From: Myxococcota bacterium
GTDB taxonomy: Bacteria > Myxococcota_A > UBA9160 > PR03
DNA: 64,000 bases
Assembly (NCBI GenBank): GCA_030066475.1
Contig: JASJBO010000001.1
Coordinates: 1 to 64,000 of the forward strand
Direction of reading: 5' to 3'
Shown: piece by piece, positions 8,354 to 16,491 of the stretch
Layout of the letters: every line of letters starts with the position of its first letter
How positions within the stretch are numbered: position 1 is the stretch's first letter
Made by a program: the position numbers and the translations under genes
Notes under the pieces: model-generated
What the model was told of the DNA's origin: nothing
The model's input: the letters and a program-made list of their open reading frames with translations, nothing else
Databases searched by the model: none

Positions 8354-9046
8354 GTGAGGCTGCGCGAGCGGAAGATGGCCGAGCGCCGCGAGCGCATCCT
8401 CGCGGCGGCGCGGGAGATCATCGCGGAGGGGGGACTCGCCGCGCTCACCACGCGCGAGCTGGCGCGGCGCGCCCGGGTCACGGTGCCCACGGTCTACAAC
8501 CTGGTGGGCGCCAAGGACGAGGTGCTGTTCGCCGCGGCGGAGGACCAGACGCGGCGCTTCCTCGCCGCGCTCGGCAACCGCGCCGGGCTGCGGCCGGAGG
8601 CGCGCGTGGGCGCCGTGAGCCGCGACTGCGTCGCCGAGCTGATCCGAGCGCCCCGCTACTACCGGGCGATCCTGCTGCTGATGCACTCCTCGGAAGCGGG
8701 TGCCGAGGTGCGCCGGTCGGTGGGTCGCACCGTCGTCGCCGAGTTCGAGGCGGCCGTGACCGCCCTGCACGAGGCGGGCGACCTCGTCGACTGGATCGAC
8801 CCGCGCGGTGTCGCCGAGCGGCTCGGCGTCGGTCTGACCGCGGTCGCCCTGCAGTGGGCCGCCGGCGATCTCGCCGACCGCGAGCTGCAACGCACCGCGG
8901 CGCTGGGAACCTGTCTGACGCTGCTCGGCGTCTGTCGTGGCACGGCGCGCACCGCCCTGGAGGTCGAGGCCCGGCGCTACGCGTCCCGGCGGAAGCGGCC
9001 GCGCCGGGACGGGAATCGCCGCAAGAAGGCTCAGAAGATCGAGTAG
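8354..9046 (+). CDS. TetR family transcriptional regulator, 230 aa
   Basis: N-terminal TetR DNA-binding domain, residues about 10-56: RRERILAAAREIIAEGGLAA then TTRELARRARVTVPTVYNLVGAKDEVL, the standard helix-turn-helix with its YNLVGAKD tail. The remainder is a ligand-binding region with no diagnostic motif, and the end is Arg/Lys-rich. It starts with GTG at 8354 after a GAGG sequence. An ATG at 8375 is an alternative. Being divergent from the crotonase and convergent (16-nt overlap) with an SDR, it most likely represses the neighbouring catabolic genes in response to an acyl-CoA or hydrophobic ligand. Confidence 0.85.
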   Translation: MRLRERKMAERRERILAAAREIIAEGGLAALTTRELARRARVTVPTVYNLVGAKDEVLFAAAEDQTRRFLAALGNRAGLRPEARVGAVSRDCVAELIRAPRYYRAILLLMHSSEAGAEVRRSVGRTVVAEFEAAVTALHEAGDLVDWIDPRGVAERLGVGLTAVALQWAAGDLADRELQRTAALGTCLTLLGVCRGTARTALEVEARRYASRRKRPRRDGNRRKKAQKIE

Positions 9047-9798
9047 CCGCCGTCGATGCAGATCGTGTCGCCGGTGTGGAAGCGGGAGGCGTCGGACGCC
9101 AGGTACACCGCGATGCCCTCGAAGTCGGCGGGCTCGCCCCAGCGACGGGCGGGCGTCCGCTTCACGACCGTCTCGCTCAGGAGCTCGTTCTCGCGCATCG
9201 ACTCGGTCGCGTCGGTCACGATCCAGCCCGGCTGCAGGTTGTTGACCTGGATGTCGTGCCGCGCCAGCTCGATGGCGAGCGACCGGACCAGCGCCCCCAG
9301 CGCGGCCTTGCTGGCGGCGTAGCCCGGCTGCTTGGCGGCGCCGAAGCGCTCGGTGATGGACGAGATCGTGACGAGCTTGCCGCCCCCTCCCCGCTCCACC
9401 ATGTGCCTCGCCACCTCGCGAAGCGTCAGGAAGGTCCCGTCGAGGTTGACGTCGAGCACCCGGCGCCAGCGCTCGAGGCTCGCCCGCAACGGGTGGTAGG
9501 AGTCGCCGAAGCCCGCGTTGGCGAAGCACGAGTCGATGCGGCCCAGCTCCCCGACCGTGGTCGCGCAGGCCGCCTGGATCGAGGCCTCGCTGCCGATGTC
9601 GCAGACGACGGGCAGCGCCCGCACGCCGAGCTCCTCGAGCTCCGCCGCGGCCGCCTGGCTCCGGTCCTGGCTGCGCGCCCAGATGGCGACGTCGGCACCC
9701 GCGCGCGCCAGGCCGCGGGCCAGCCCCAGCCCGATGCCGTTGTTGCCGCCGGTCACGACCGCGACGCGGCCCCGGAGGTCGAAGAGCGAGCGCGTCAC
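9031..9798 (-). CDS. Short-chain dehydrogenase/reductase, 255 aa
   Basis: Classical SDR using NAD(P). The cofactor motif GGNNGIGLGLA lies near residue 14, the NAG motif is ANAGFG, and the catalytic Ser-Tyr-Lys appear in ISSITERFGAAKQPGYAASKAAL. The C-terminal FHTGDTICIDGGYSIF is typical of FabG-like enzymes. It is third in an operon after an SDR fusion and a Rieske oxygenase: its GTG overlaps the Rieske stop as GTGA. A dehydrogenase step following ring or side-chain hydroxylation is plausible (inference). The substrate is unknown. Confidence 0.88.
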   Translation of the reverse strand: MTRSLFDLRGRVAVVTGGNNGIGLGLARGLARAGADVAIWARSQDRSQAAAAELEELGVRALPVVCDIGSEASIQAACATTVGELGRIDSCFANAGFGDSYHPLRASLERWRRVLDVNLDGTFLTLREVARHMVERGGGGKLVTISSITERFGAAKQPGYAASKAALGALVRSLAIELARHDIQVNNLQPGWIVTDATESMRENELLSETVVKRTPARRWGEPADFEGIAVYLASDASRFHTGDTICIDGGYSIF

Positions 9799-11165
9799 GC
9801 GTTCAAGTACCTCTCGAGCAGCGTGTGGAAGTGCCGGATCTTCGTCTCCTGGTAGCGCGCGAGGGTGACGTGCTCGTGCGCCGCCGCTCGGAGTCCGCGC
9901 TGGACGTTGCCGAGGTTGAAGGTGTCCTGATCGAAGATGTTGGCCAGGGTCCCCAGCTCGGGAGCCGCGGTCCAGGGCTCCCCGATGTCGAGCCAGCGCA
10001 CCGGCGCGGGCGGCGGTCGCGTCCCCCGGAACGGCGACAGCAGGAACACCTCCATGACCGCCCGGTGGGGGTCGTGCTCGAAGGGACGGAACCGATAGGT
10101 GATGCGGCTGTAGCCGCCCCAGGGATGGAAGTTCGGGAACAGCGTGTAGTAGATGCTGTCGTTGAGCTCCGCGTCGGAGACGCGCTGCACCGACGGCACC
10201 GAGGCCTGCAGGTTCATCCGCATCAGCTGGGCGAACACCTGGCGCGCCGTCAGGTCCTCGGGCACGGGAATCGGCGACGGGCGATCCAGGCCCGCGAGGA
10301 GGAAGGAGTCGAGCATCTCCTGCTCGCCGGGGGTCCGGTCCAGGTGGGGGCTGGGAACCATCTGCGGGGTGCAGGCGCGCGAGAACGTGTCCCAGGCGTC
10401 GTACTGGGTGTTGCAGTCGCCGAGCGACGCGAGCAGGTGCGGGTGGGTCGCGATGACGTGATAGGCCTCCATGAAGGCCTCCTGCAGGACCTTCCAGTTG
10501 CAGGGCATCAGGTGTGCGACGTGCGCCTCGGTGTAGCGCTGCTCCAGCGGCCAGACCTCGAAGTGCCGGGGCAGCTCGCCGAGGTGCTGCTCGAGCGGGA
10601 TGCAGTCGGGATCCAGGTTCACGAAGACGAAGCCGCCCCAGGTTCCCACCCGCACCTCGGGGAGGGAGAACTCCTCGCGCGCCGCGTGCGGGAAGTCCCA
10701 CGGGCAGGGAACCTCGCGGGGCGTCCCGTCGAGGTTCCAGCTCCAGCCGTGGAAGGGACAGCGCAGCGCCCCGCTGCGTCCGGGACCGTCCTTGAGGCGT
10801 CGCCCGCGATGCAGGCAGACGTTGTGGAAGGCCCGGACGCGGCGGTCGTCGCCGCGCACCACCACGAGCGACGTGTCGCCGATCTCGTAGACGGCGTGGT
10901 CGCCCGGCTCGGCCAGCACCTCCTCGCGGCAGGCCATCTGCCAGACGCGCTTCCAGACCCGCTCCATCTCCAGGTCGTGGAACTCCCGGGAGACGTAGCG
11001 CTCGACCGGCACCCGGACGACGGGGAGCTCGCGGGCAGACCGCCAGCGCAGCACCTCGGGCACCTCGCGAGTGTCGCGGTCGAGGATCTGCTGGTACGAG
11101 TCCCCGGGCGAGAGCGCGTACTTCTCGGGATCCGACGGGGGCAGGCCCTGGTCCAGTCCAGACAT
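9795..11165 (-). CDS. Rieske non-heme iron oxygenase, large subunit, 456 aa
   Basis: Ring-hydroxylating oxygenase alpha subunit. The Rieske [2Fe-2S] ligands are C117/H119 (VCLHRGRRL) and C136/H139 (RCPFHGW). The mononuclear iron site contains H236 and H241 in MEAYHVIATHPH, with an Asp expected near FDQDTFNLGNVQRGL at the C-terminus. Length matches the family. No small (beta) subunit, ferredoxin or reductase is encoded nearby, so an alpha-only enzyme with remote electron donors is suggested. It lies between two SDR genes in one transcription unit, consistent with oxidation of an aromatic, terpenoid or steroid-like substrate. Confidence 0.92.
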   Translation of the reverse strand: MSGLDQGLPPSDPEKYALSPGDSYQQILDRDTREVPEVLRWRSARELPVVRVPVERYVSREFHDLEMERVWKRVWQMACREEVLAEPGDHAVYEIGDTSLVVVRGDDRRVRAFHNVCLHRGRRLKDGPGRSGALRCPFHGWSWNLDGTPREVPCPWDFPHAAREEFSLPEVRVGTWGGFVFVNLDPDCIPLEQHLGELPRHFEVWPLEQRYTEAHVAHLMPCNWKVLQEAFMEAYHVIATHPHLLASLGDCNTQYDAWDTFSRACTPQMVPSPHLDRTPGEQEMLDSFLLAGLDRPSPIPVPEDLTARQVFAQLMRMNLQASVPSVQRVSDAELNDSIYYTLFPNFHPWGGYSRITYRFRPFEHDPHRAVMEVFLLSPFRGTRPPPAPVRWLDIGEPWTAAPELGTLANIFDQDTFNLGNVQRGLRAAAHEHVTLARYQETKIRHFHTLLERYLNA

Positions 11166-11183
11166 CCGGCTCGTCCCGACCGC

Positions 11184-12224
11184 CTAGTAGGCCACGCGCT
11201 TGGTGAAGCCGCCGTCCGCCACGAGGTTGGCGCCGGTGATCAGGCTCGCCGCCGGGCTCGCGAGGAACACCACGGCACGAGCCACCTCCTCCGGCGTGCC
11301 CATGCGGCCGATGGCGCACTGTGCGAGTGCGGCTTCGTAGATCTTGGGCATCGCCTGCTTGATCATCTCCCAGTTGCCGCCCTCGAAGTAGATCGGCCCC
11401 GGCGAGACCACGTTGACCCGGATGCCGCGCGGCGCGAGCGCCTGGGAGAGATCGCTGGCGTGGGCGATCACGGCGGCCTTCATCGCGTTGTAGCCCTGCG
11501 GAACCCCGAGATACTCCAGCGCCGCGGTCGAGCTGATGAAGACGATGCTCCCCGCCTCGCTCTCGGAGAGCGCGGGAAGCGCGGCTTCGACGCCGCGCAC
11601 GCCGCTCATCACGTCGACCTCGAAGCCGGCTCGCCAGGCCTGCTCGCCGGGGCCGGCTCCACCGCTGGCGTTGCTCACGAACGCGTCGAGGCCGCCGAGA
11701 TCGGCCGCGGCATCCTCGACGAAGGACTTGAGCGCGTCCGCCTCGGCGACGTCGAAGGCGCGGGTGAAGACCCGCACGCCGCGCGACTCCAGGTCCTTGC
11801 GCGCGGTCTCGAGCCCGGCGTCGCCGCGCGCGCACAGGGCGACGTCGCATCCGGCGTCCGCGAACGTCTGCGCCACGGCGAGCCCGATCCCCCGGCTCGC
11901 GGCCGTGACGAGCGCCTTCCTTCCGGTCAAGCCCAGCTCCATCTCTTCGCTCCTTCCCCGGCTCATGGAGCCGGCTCCGAGGCTCGGAATCGCGACGCCG
12001 CGCGGCCCACCCGCCCCCCCGGCACCACTGCCGATGGGCCGCGGTCGCACGTCGGGAGCGCACACGATGCCCGTCATGTGGGGATCGGCCTCGCGCAGCG
12101 CGCCGCGGATCCACACCCCCCGGCGCGTGAACACGCCCGAGCGACCGTCGGCGGTCTCGACCTGCACCGTGTCGCCATCGCGCCGCGTGTAGATCTCGCC
12201 CGTCAGGGGATGTCGCAGCTTCAT
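11184..12224 (-). CDS. SDR oxidoreductase with N-terminal small-domain extension (possible fusion), 346 aa
   Basis: From residue 95 the protein is a complete SDR: TAASRGIGLAVAQ cofactor motif, VSNASGG, and ISSTAALEYLGVPQGYNAMKAAV with Tyr and Lys of the active site. The first 65 residues (KLRHPLTGEIYTRRDGDTV... to EADPHMTGIV) form a compact beta-rich unit resembling small proteins that are separate genes elsewhere, joined by a Gly/Pro-rich linker. An internal ATG at 11942 has a strong AAGGAG 8 nt upstream, so a 252-aa SDR may also be made alone. First gene of the operon with the Rieske oxygenase and a second SDR. Confidence 0.78.
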   Translation of the reverse strand: MKLRHPLTGEIYTRRDGDTVQVETADGRSGVFTRRGVWIRGALREADPHMTGIVCAPDVRPRPIGSGAGGAGGPRGVAIPSLGAGSMSRGRSEEMELGLTGRKALVTAASRGIGLAVAQTFADAGCDVALCARGDAGLETARKDLESRGVRVFTRAFDVAEADALKSFVEDAAADLGGLDAFVSNASGGAGPGEQAWRAGFEVDVMSGVRGVEAALPALSESEAGSIVFISSTAALEYLGVPQGYNAMKAAVIAHASDLSQALAPRGIRVNVVSPGPIYFEGGNWEMIKQAMPKIYEAALAQCAIGRMGTPEEVARAVVFLASPAASLITGANLVADGGFTKRVAY

Positions 12225-12278
12225 CGCGTTCCCGTGGCGGCCGGGACGCGTCGCGCGGCCCACCCGCAAGCGGCCTCA

Positions 12279-12294
12279 CTATATCACGTTCAAT
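12279..12294 (-). promoter_or_regulatory. AT-rich promoter element with GATATAG, upstream of SDR-Rieske-SDR operon
   Basis: Minus-strand reading is ATTGAACGTGATATAG, 55 nt before the first ATG of the leftward operon. It matches the element at 8285-8300 at 12 of 16 positions, including the whole GATATAG. Candidate -10 box or common regulator site. Confidence 0.4.
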
Positions 12295-12457
12295 CCGTCG
12301 TCCTCGGCCGTGCCGCCCTCGCGCGGCACGAAGACGGACTCTCCCGGCTCGTGGCCGGTGGGGAAGGAAGGAGCTCGGACGACGCGGAGCGCGTCGCATG
12401 GCATAGAATGCCGGCGACGCATCGACGTCGGGACTGTACTGAAAAGGGAGCCGCCGC

Positions 12458-13429
12458 TTGGCAAGACCGTTTCGCTTCGGCGTCCAGTCGTTTCACGCCG
12501 ACTCGGCGGGCGCGTGGCGCGACGGGGCGCGCGCGGCCGAAGACCAGGGCTACTCCGCGCTGCACCTGGCCGACCACGTGCTGGGGCCCGGTCCGGCGCT
12601 CGAGGCCACCCACCACCCGCTGCAGACGCTCGCGGCCGTGCCCGCCATGGCCATGGCCGCGGAGGCGACCTCGACGCTGCGCGTCGGCTGCCGCGTCTTC
12701 TGCATCGACTACCGGCCGGCGGCGGTCCTCGCCAAGGAGGCGGCGACGCTGGACTTCCTCTCCGAGGGGCGTCTCGAGCTCGGACTCGGCGCGGGCTGGC
12801 TGCGCGGGGAGTACGAGGCCATCGGGATCCCGTTCGATCCCATCGGCACCCGGATCGACCGGCTCGCCGAGACCGTCCGCTTCCTCAAGGCGCACCTGTC
12901 GAAGGGGCAGCTCGACTTCTCGGGCGAGCACGTGACGGCGCGCGGCTACGAAGGCGCTCCGCAGCCCGTGCAGCAGCCGCACCCGCCCATCATGATCGGA
13001 GGCGGGAGCAGGCGCGTGCTCTCGCTCGCCGCGCGCGAGGCGGACGTCGTGAGCCTCAACTTCAACAACCGCGCCGGCGTCCTCGGCCCCGATGGAGTCA
13101 AGAGCGGGACCGCGGACGCCACCGCGGAGAAGATCGGCTGGATCCGGGACGCGGCCGGCCCGCGCTTCGACGCCCTCGAGCTCGAGATCGGCTGCTACTT
13201 CGCCTTCGTGGGGGCGGGGAAGGCGAAGATCGCCGAGGCGATGGGCGCCTCGCTGGGTCTCTCCGGCGAGGACATGCGCGCCCACCCGCACGGGCTCTTC
13301 GGCGAGGTGTCGGAGGTCTGCGAGGAGCTCGAGCGCCGTCGCGAGCGCTACGAGATCTCGTACGTCACCGTCGGCGCCGAGGCGCGCGACGCGTTCGCGC
13401 CGGTGGTCGCCAGACTCAGCGGGAGCTGA
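12458..13429 (+). CDS. LLM-class F420/FMN-dependent oxidoreductase, 323 aa
   Basis: Luciferase-like TIM-barrel flavin or F420 enzyme. Features: the opening RFGVQSFHADSAGAW, YSALHLADHVL, then the typical VGCRVFCIDYRPAAVLAKEAATLDFLSEGRLELGLGAGW stretch and PIMIGGGSRRVLSLAAREADVV. This resembles the TIGR03621-type F420 oxidoreductases. Translation is taken from TTG at 12458, which has AAGGGAG 7-8 nt upstream. No nearer ATG or GTG is as well placed. Twelve nucleotides separate it from the ABM gene downstream, so the two are co-transcribed, and both suit oxidative catabolism. Confidence 0.87.
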   Translation: MARPFRFGVQSFHADSAGAWRDGARAAEDQGYSALHLADHVLGPGPALEATHHPLQTLAAVPAMAMAAEATSTLRVGCRVFCIDYRPAAVLAKEAATLDFLSEGRLELGLGAGWLRGEYEAIGIPFDPIGTRIDRLAETVRFLKAHLSKGQLDFSGEHVTARGYEGAPQPVQQPHPPIMIGGGSRRVLSLAAREADVVSLNFNNRAGVLGPDGVKSGTADATAEKIGWIRDAAGPRFDALELEIGCYFAFVGAGKAKIAEAMGASLGLSGEDMRAHPHGLFGEVSEVCEELERRRERYEISYVTVGAEARDAFAPVVARLSGS

Positions 13430-13440
13430 GCGGGAGAGAC

Positions 13441-13788
13441 ATGGCCAAGGTCGTCATCGCGGGAACCGTGGACGTCGCGCCCGAGCGGCGCGAGCGGGCC
13501 ATCCGAGACGCGAAGGGACTGATCGACGAGGCGTTGGGGGAGCCCGGCTGCCTCGCGTACGAGTGGACCTTCGACGCGTTCGACGCGGGACGCATCCACG
13601 TCTTCGAGGAGTGGGAGAGCGAGCAGACGCTCGTCGAGCACCTGCGCGCCCCGTCGTACCGGAACATGCTCGCCCATCTGGGCCGGGTGGGGATCCGGGG
13701 GGCGGTGACGCGCAAGTATCGGATCGAGATCGACGAGCCGGTCTACGACGAGACCGGCAAGCCGAGAGGCGACTTCTTCACGGCCTGA
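13441..13788 (+). CDS. Antibiotic biosynthesis monooxygenase (ABM) domain protein, 115 aa
   Basis: Small ferredoxin-like-fold protein of the ABM/quinol monooxygenase group: AGTVDVAPERRERAI, GCLAYEWTFDAFDAGRIHVFEEWESEQTLVEHL and a final strand before the tail. Members act as cofactor-free monooxygenases or heme-degrading enzymes; which applies here is not evident. The ATG has GGGAGAG upstream and the gene follows the LLM oxidoreductase by 11 nt. Confidence 0.82.
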   Translation: MAKVVIAGTVDVAPERRERAIRDAKGLIDEALGEPGCLAYEWTFDAFDAGRIHVFEEWESEQTLVEHLRAPSYRNMLAHLGRVGIRGAVTRKYRIEIDEPVYDETGKPRGDFFTA

Positions 13789-13819
13789 GCGCTCGCCAGC
13801 CGACGGAGACGCGCACCAG

Positions 13820-13961
13820 ATGCAGGTCTTCGAGCGGTGGCGGCACTTCGAGGCCGATCCCCCGCTTCCGCTCCCTCGTGCAGGACGAAGAGCTGCTCGA
13901 GCTGTCGCGCGCGATCTTCGGTGACCTGCTCGGAACCGGGGGCCTGCTGCGGCCGCGTTGA
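13820..13961 (+). pseudogene. Short frameshifted gene remnant in a 321-nt gap (13789-14109)
   Basis: One frame starts MQVFERWRHFEADP, and a second frame continues PRFRSLVQDEELLELSRAIF to a stop at 13961. Joined, they make a coherent helical stretch resembling the N-terminal part of phytanoyl-CoA dioxygenase-like proteins. That identity is tentative. The rest of this gap carries only a possible promoter (GATACGCTA near 14070) for the following gene. Confidence 0.3.
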
Positions 13962-14109
13962 GTCTCGACGGATGCCCGCGTCGCCTTCGCCCGCGCCGAA
14001 GAGCTCCGGCGTGGGGGCGTTCGCCCGCCGTGGGACCGCAGCGTCGCTGGTCGCGTCCCCCGATCGGGGTGATACGCTACCGCCCCTTGAGGGACCGGAG
14101 AAGCAGCTC

Positions 14110-16491
14110 ATGACGCCGCGCGGACCGTGGTTCCTCGCAGGTCTGTTCCTGGTGACGCTGGCGACGCTGATGCTCGAGCTGCTCGACACGCGTCTGCTCT
14201 CGGTCCTCACCTGGTACCACCTCTCCTTCTTCGCCGTCTCGCTCGCCATGTTCGGCATGGCGGGCGGGGCGGTGCACGTCTACCTGCGGCCCGGTGAGTT
14301 CAGCGGCCAGGCGACGCCCCGCGCACTGGCGCGCCATGCGCTGGTGCTCGTGTGGGCGATCCCCGCTTCCCACGTCGTGAACCTCTGCATCCCGCTGCGC
14401 GCGGAGCTGGGACTCACCTACGTGCTGGCGGGCGCGCTGTCGACCGCGGCGCTGGCCATCCCGTTCTACGTCGCCGGCATCGTGGTGGCGACGGCGCTCA
14501 CCCGGGTGCCCGGGCCGCGCGGCCTGATCTACGCGGTCGACCTCCTGGGCGCCGCGCTGGGCGCCGTGCTCGTCGTGCCGATCCTGGGCAGCTTCGGCAT
14601 CTCCTCGGCGGTGCTCGTCTGCAGCGCGCTGGCCGCCGCTGGCGCGGCCTGCTTCGCCCGTTTCGCCGACGGGCCGGGCCGCGCGCCGGTGGTCCTGGCG
14701 CTCGCCCTGCTGGCCGCGGCCTTCGTGAACGACCTGTCCTCGGCCGGTCTGCGCGTGATCCATCCCAAGGGCACCCCTCGCCTGGCCGACGTCGAGGACG
14801 AGTTCTGGACCATCCACGGCCAGGTGACGGTCGCTTCGTCCAAGCCCGGCATTCCCAAGTACTGGGGGCCGGGTCGCGGCGCGCTCCAGTACCGCGTGGA
14901 GCAGCGCGATCTCGTCATCGACGGAGCCGCCGGCACGGCGATGCTGCGCTGGGGCGGCGACCTCCAGGGCCTCGACTGGCTCGCGCACGACGTCACGTCG
15001 CTGCCGTACCAGCTCGCGCCGCCGGGCGACGTCGCGGTGATCGGCGTCGGGGGCGGGCGCGACCTCCTGACCGCGCTCTGGGCAGGCAGCGACTCGGTCA
15101 CCGGCATCGAGATCAACAGCGCGTTCCTCGAGCTGCTCGAGGGACCGCTGCGCGACTACGCGGGGATCGCCGGCCGTGACCGCGTCGGCCTCGTGCACGA
15201 CGAGGCGCGCTCCTACCTGACCCGCACGCCCGAGCGCTTCGACCTGATCCAGATGTCGCTGATCGACACGTGGGCCGCGACCGGCGCGGGTGCCTTCACG
15301 CTCAGCGAGAACGGGCTCTACACCCTGAACGGCTGGCGCGTCGTGCTGGACGCGCTCGAGCCCGGCGGCCGCTTCGCCGTGTCGCGCTGGTCCACCGAGA
15401 CGATCCGGCTGATCTCGCTGGCGACGGCCGCGCTGCACGAGCGGGGCATCGCCGACGTGCGGCCCCATCTGATCCTCGTGCGCGGCGGAGGCGTGGTCAC
15501 GCTCGTGCTCGGGCTCGCGCCGTTCGACCGCGCCGAGCTGCGCGCGCTCGACCGCGTCGCGGAGCGCTTCGCCTTCGAGATCCTGCTCTCTCCCGCGGTG
15601 GCGCCGAGCGCGCCCACGCTCGCTGGCATCGTCCGCAGTCGCACGCCGCGCGAGCTCGCCCAGGCCGTGCAGGACCCTCTCTACGACTACACCCCGCCCA
15701 CGGACCAGCGGCCCTACTTCTTCAACGTGCTCAAGCCGCGGGGGCTGCTCAGCGAGACCGTCTCGCTCACGGCGCGCGGCCTGCGCGGCAACCTGCAGGC
15801 CACGCTCACCCTGGCGCTGCTGCTGGGGCTGGCGCTGGCCGGCGTGATCGGTGTGATCGGCGTCCCGCTCTGGCGCTCGGGGCTGCCGCGGCTCGACCGC
15901 GCCTGCTTCGCCCACTCGGTGCTCTACTTCGCGTGCATCGGGCTGGGCTTCATGCTGGTGCAGATCCCGCTGGTGCAGCGCTTCTCGATCTACCTCGGGC
16001 ACCCGACGTACACGCTCGCCGTCATCCTGTTCTCGATGATCCTCGGCACGGGGATCGGGAGCGCGCTCTCGGACCGGATCCCCGTCGAGCGGGATCGCCG
16101 CTGGCTGCGCGCCATCCCGCTCGGCATCGCGTCGCTGGTCGTGCTCGTGACCCTCGCGCTCCAGGCGCTGATCGACGCGACCATCCACCTCGAGCTGGCC
16201 GCCCGCTCGGCGATCGTGGCCGCGACCGTGGGACTCGTGGGATTCCCGCTGGGCTTCTGCTTCCCGATCGGTCTGCGGCTGGTGCAGCCGCTCTCCGAGC
16301 ACGCGACGCCCTGGATGTGGGGCGTCAACGGGGCGTGCAGTGTGCTGGCCTCGGTGAGCGCGGTCGCGATCTCGATGTGGGCGGGGATCGACGTCGGCCT
16401 GTACGCCGCCGCGATGCTCTACGCGACCACGGCCGTCCCCGCTGCCTACGTGTGGCAGCGCGCTCACCGCGCCGCCGCGGGATCGACGTAG
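14110..16491 (+). CDS. Membrane-embedded spermidine-synthase-like protein, 793 aa
   Basis: Three-part protein: about six to eight N-terminal transmembrane helices (from FLAGLFLVTLATLMLELLDT), a cytoplasmic Rossmann-type aminopropyl/methyltransferase domain, and several C-terminal helices. The nucleotide-binding motif is VAVIGVGGGRDLLTALWAG with acidic residue E in GIEINSAF. A downstream DLIQMSLIDTWAATGAGAF corresponds to the spermidine-synthase catalytic loop, though no polyamine role is proven for membrane versions. The ATG at 14110 immediately precedes the first helix. A paralogue lies 1.6 kb downstream at 18109 across a glycosyltransferase-like gene. The 3' end overlaps that convergent gene by 28 nt. 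Confidence 0.8.
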   Translation: MTPRGPWFLAGLFLVTLATLMLELLDTRLLSVLTWYHLSFFAVSLAMFGMAGGAVHVYLRPGEFSGQATPRALARHALVLVWAIPASHVVNLCIPLRAELGLTYVLAGALSTAALAIPFYVAGIVVATALTRVPGPRGLIYAVDLLGAALGAVLVVPILGSFGISSAVLVCSALAAAGAACFARFADGPGRAPVVLALALLAAAFVNDLSSAGLRVIHPKGTPRLADVEDEFWTIHGQVTVASSKPGIPKYWGPGRGALQYRVEQRDLVIDGAAGTAMLRWGGDLQGLDWLAHDVTSLPYQLAPPGDVAVIGVGGGRDLLTALWAGSDSVTGIEINSAFLELLEGPLRDYAGIAGRDRVGLVHDEARSYLTRTPERFDLIQMSLIDTWAATGAGAFTLSENGLYTLNGWRVVLDALEPGGRFAVSRWSTETIRLISLATAALHERGIADVRPHLILVRGGGVVTLVLGLAPFDRAELRALDRVAERFAFEILLSPAVAPSAPTLAGIVRSRTPRELAQAVQDPLYDYTPPTDQRPYFFNVLKPRGLLSETVSLTARGLRGNLQATLTLALLLGLALAGVIGVIGVPLWRSGLPRLDRACFAHSVLYFACIGLGFMLVQIPLVQRFSIYLGHPTYTLAVILFSMILGTGIGSALSDRIPVERDRRWLRAIPLGIASLVVLVTLALQALIDATIHLELAARSAIVAATVGLVGFPLGFCFPIGLRLVQPLSEHATPWMWGVNGACSVLASVSAVAISMWAGIDVGLYAAAMLYATTAVPAAYVWQRAHRAAAGST

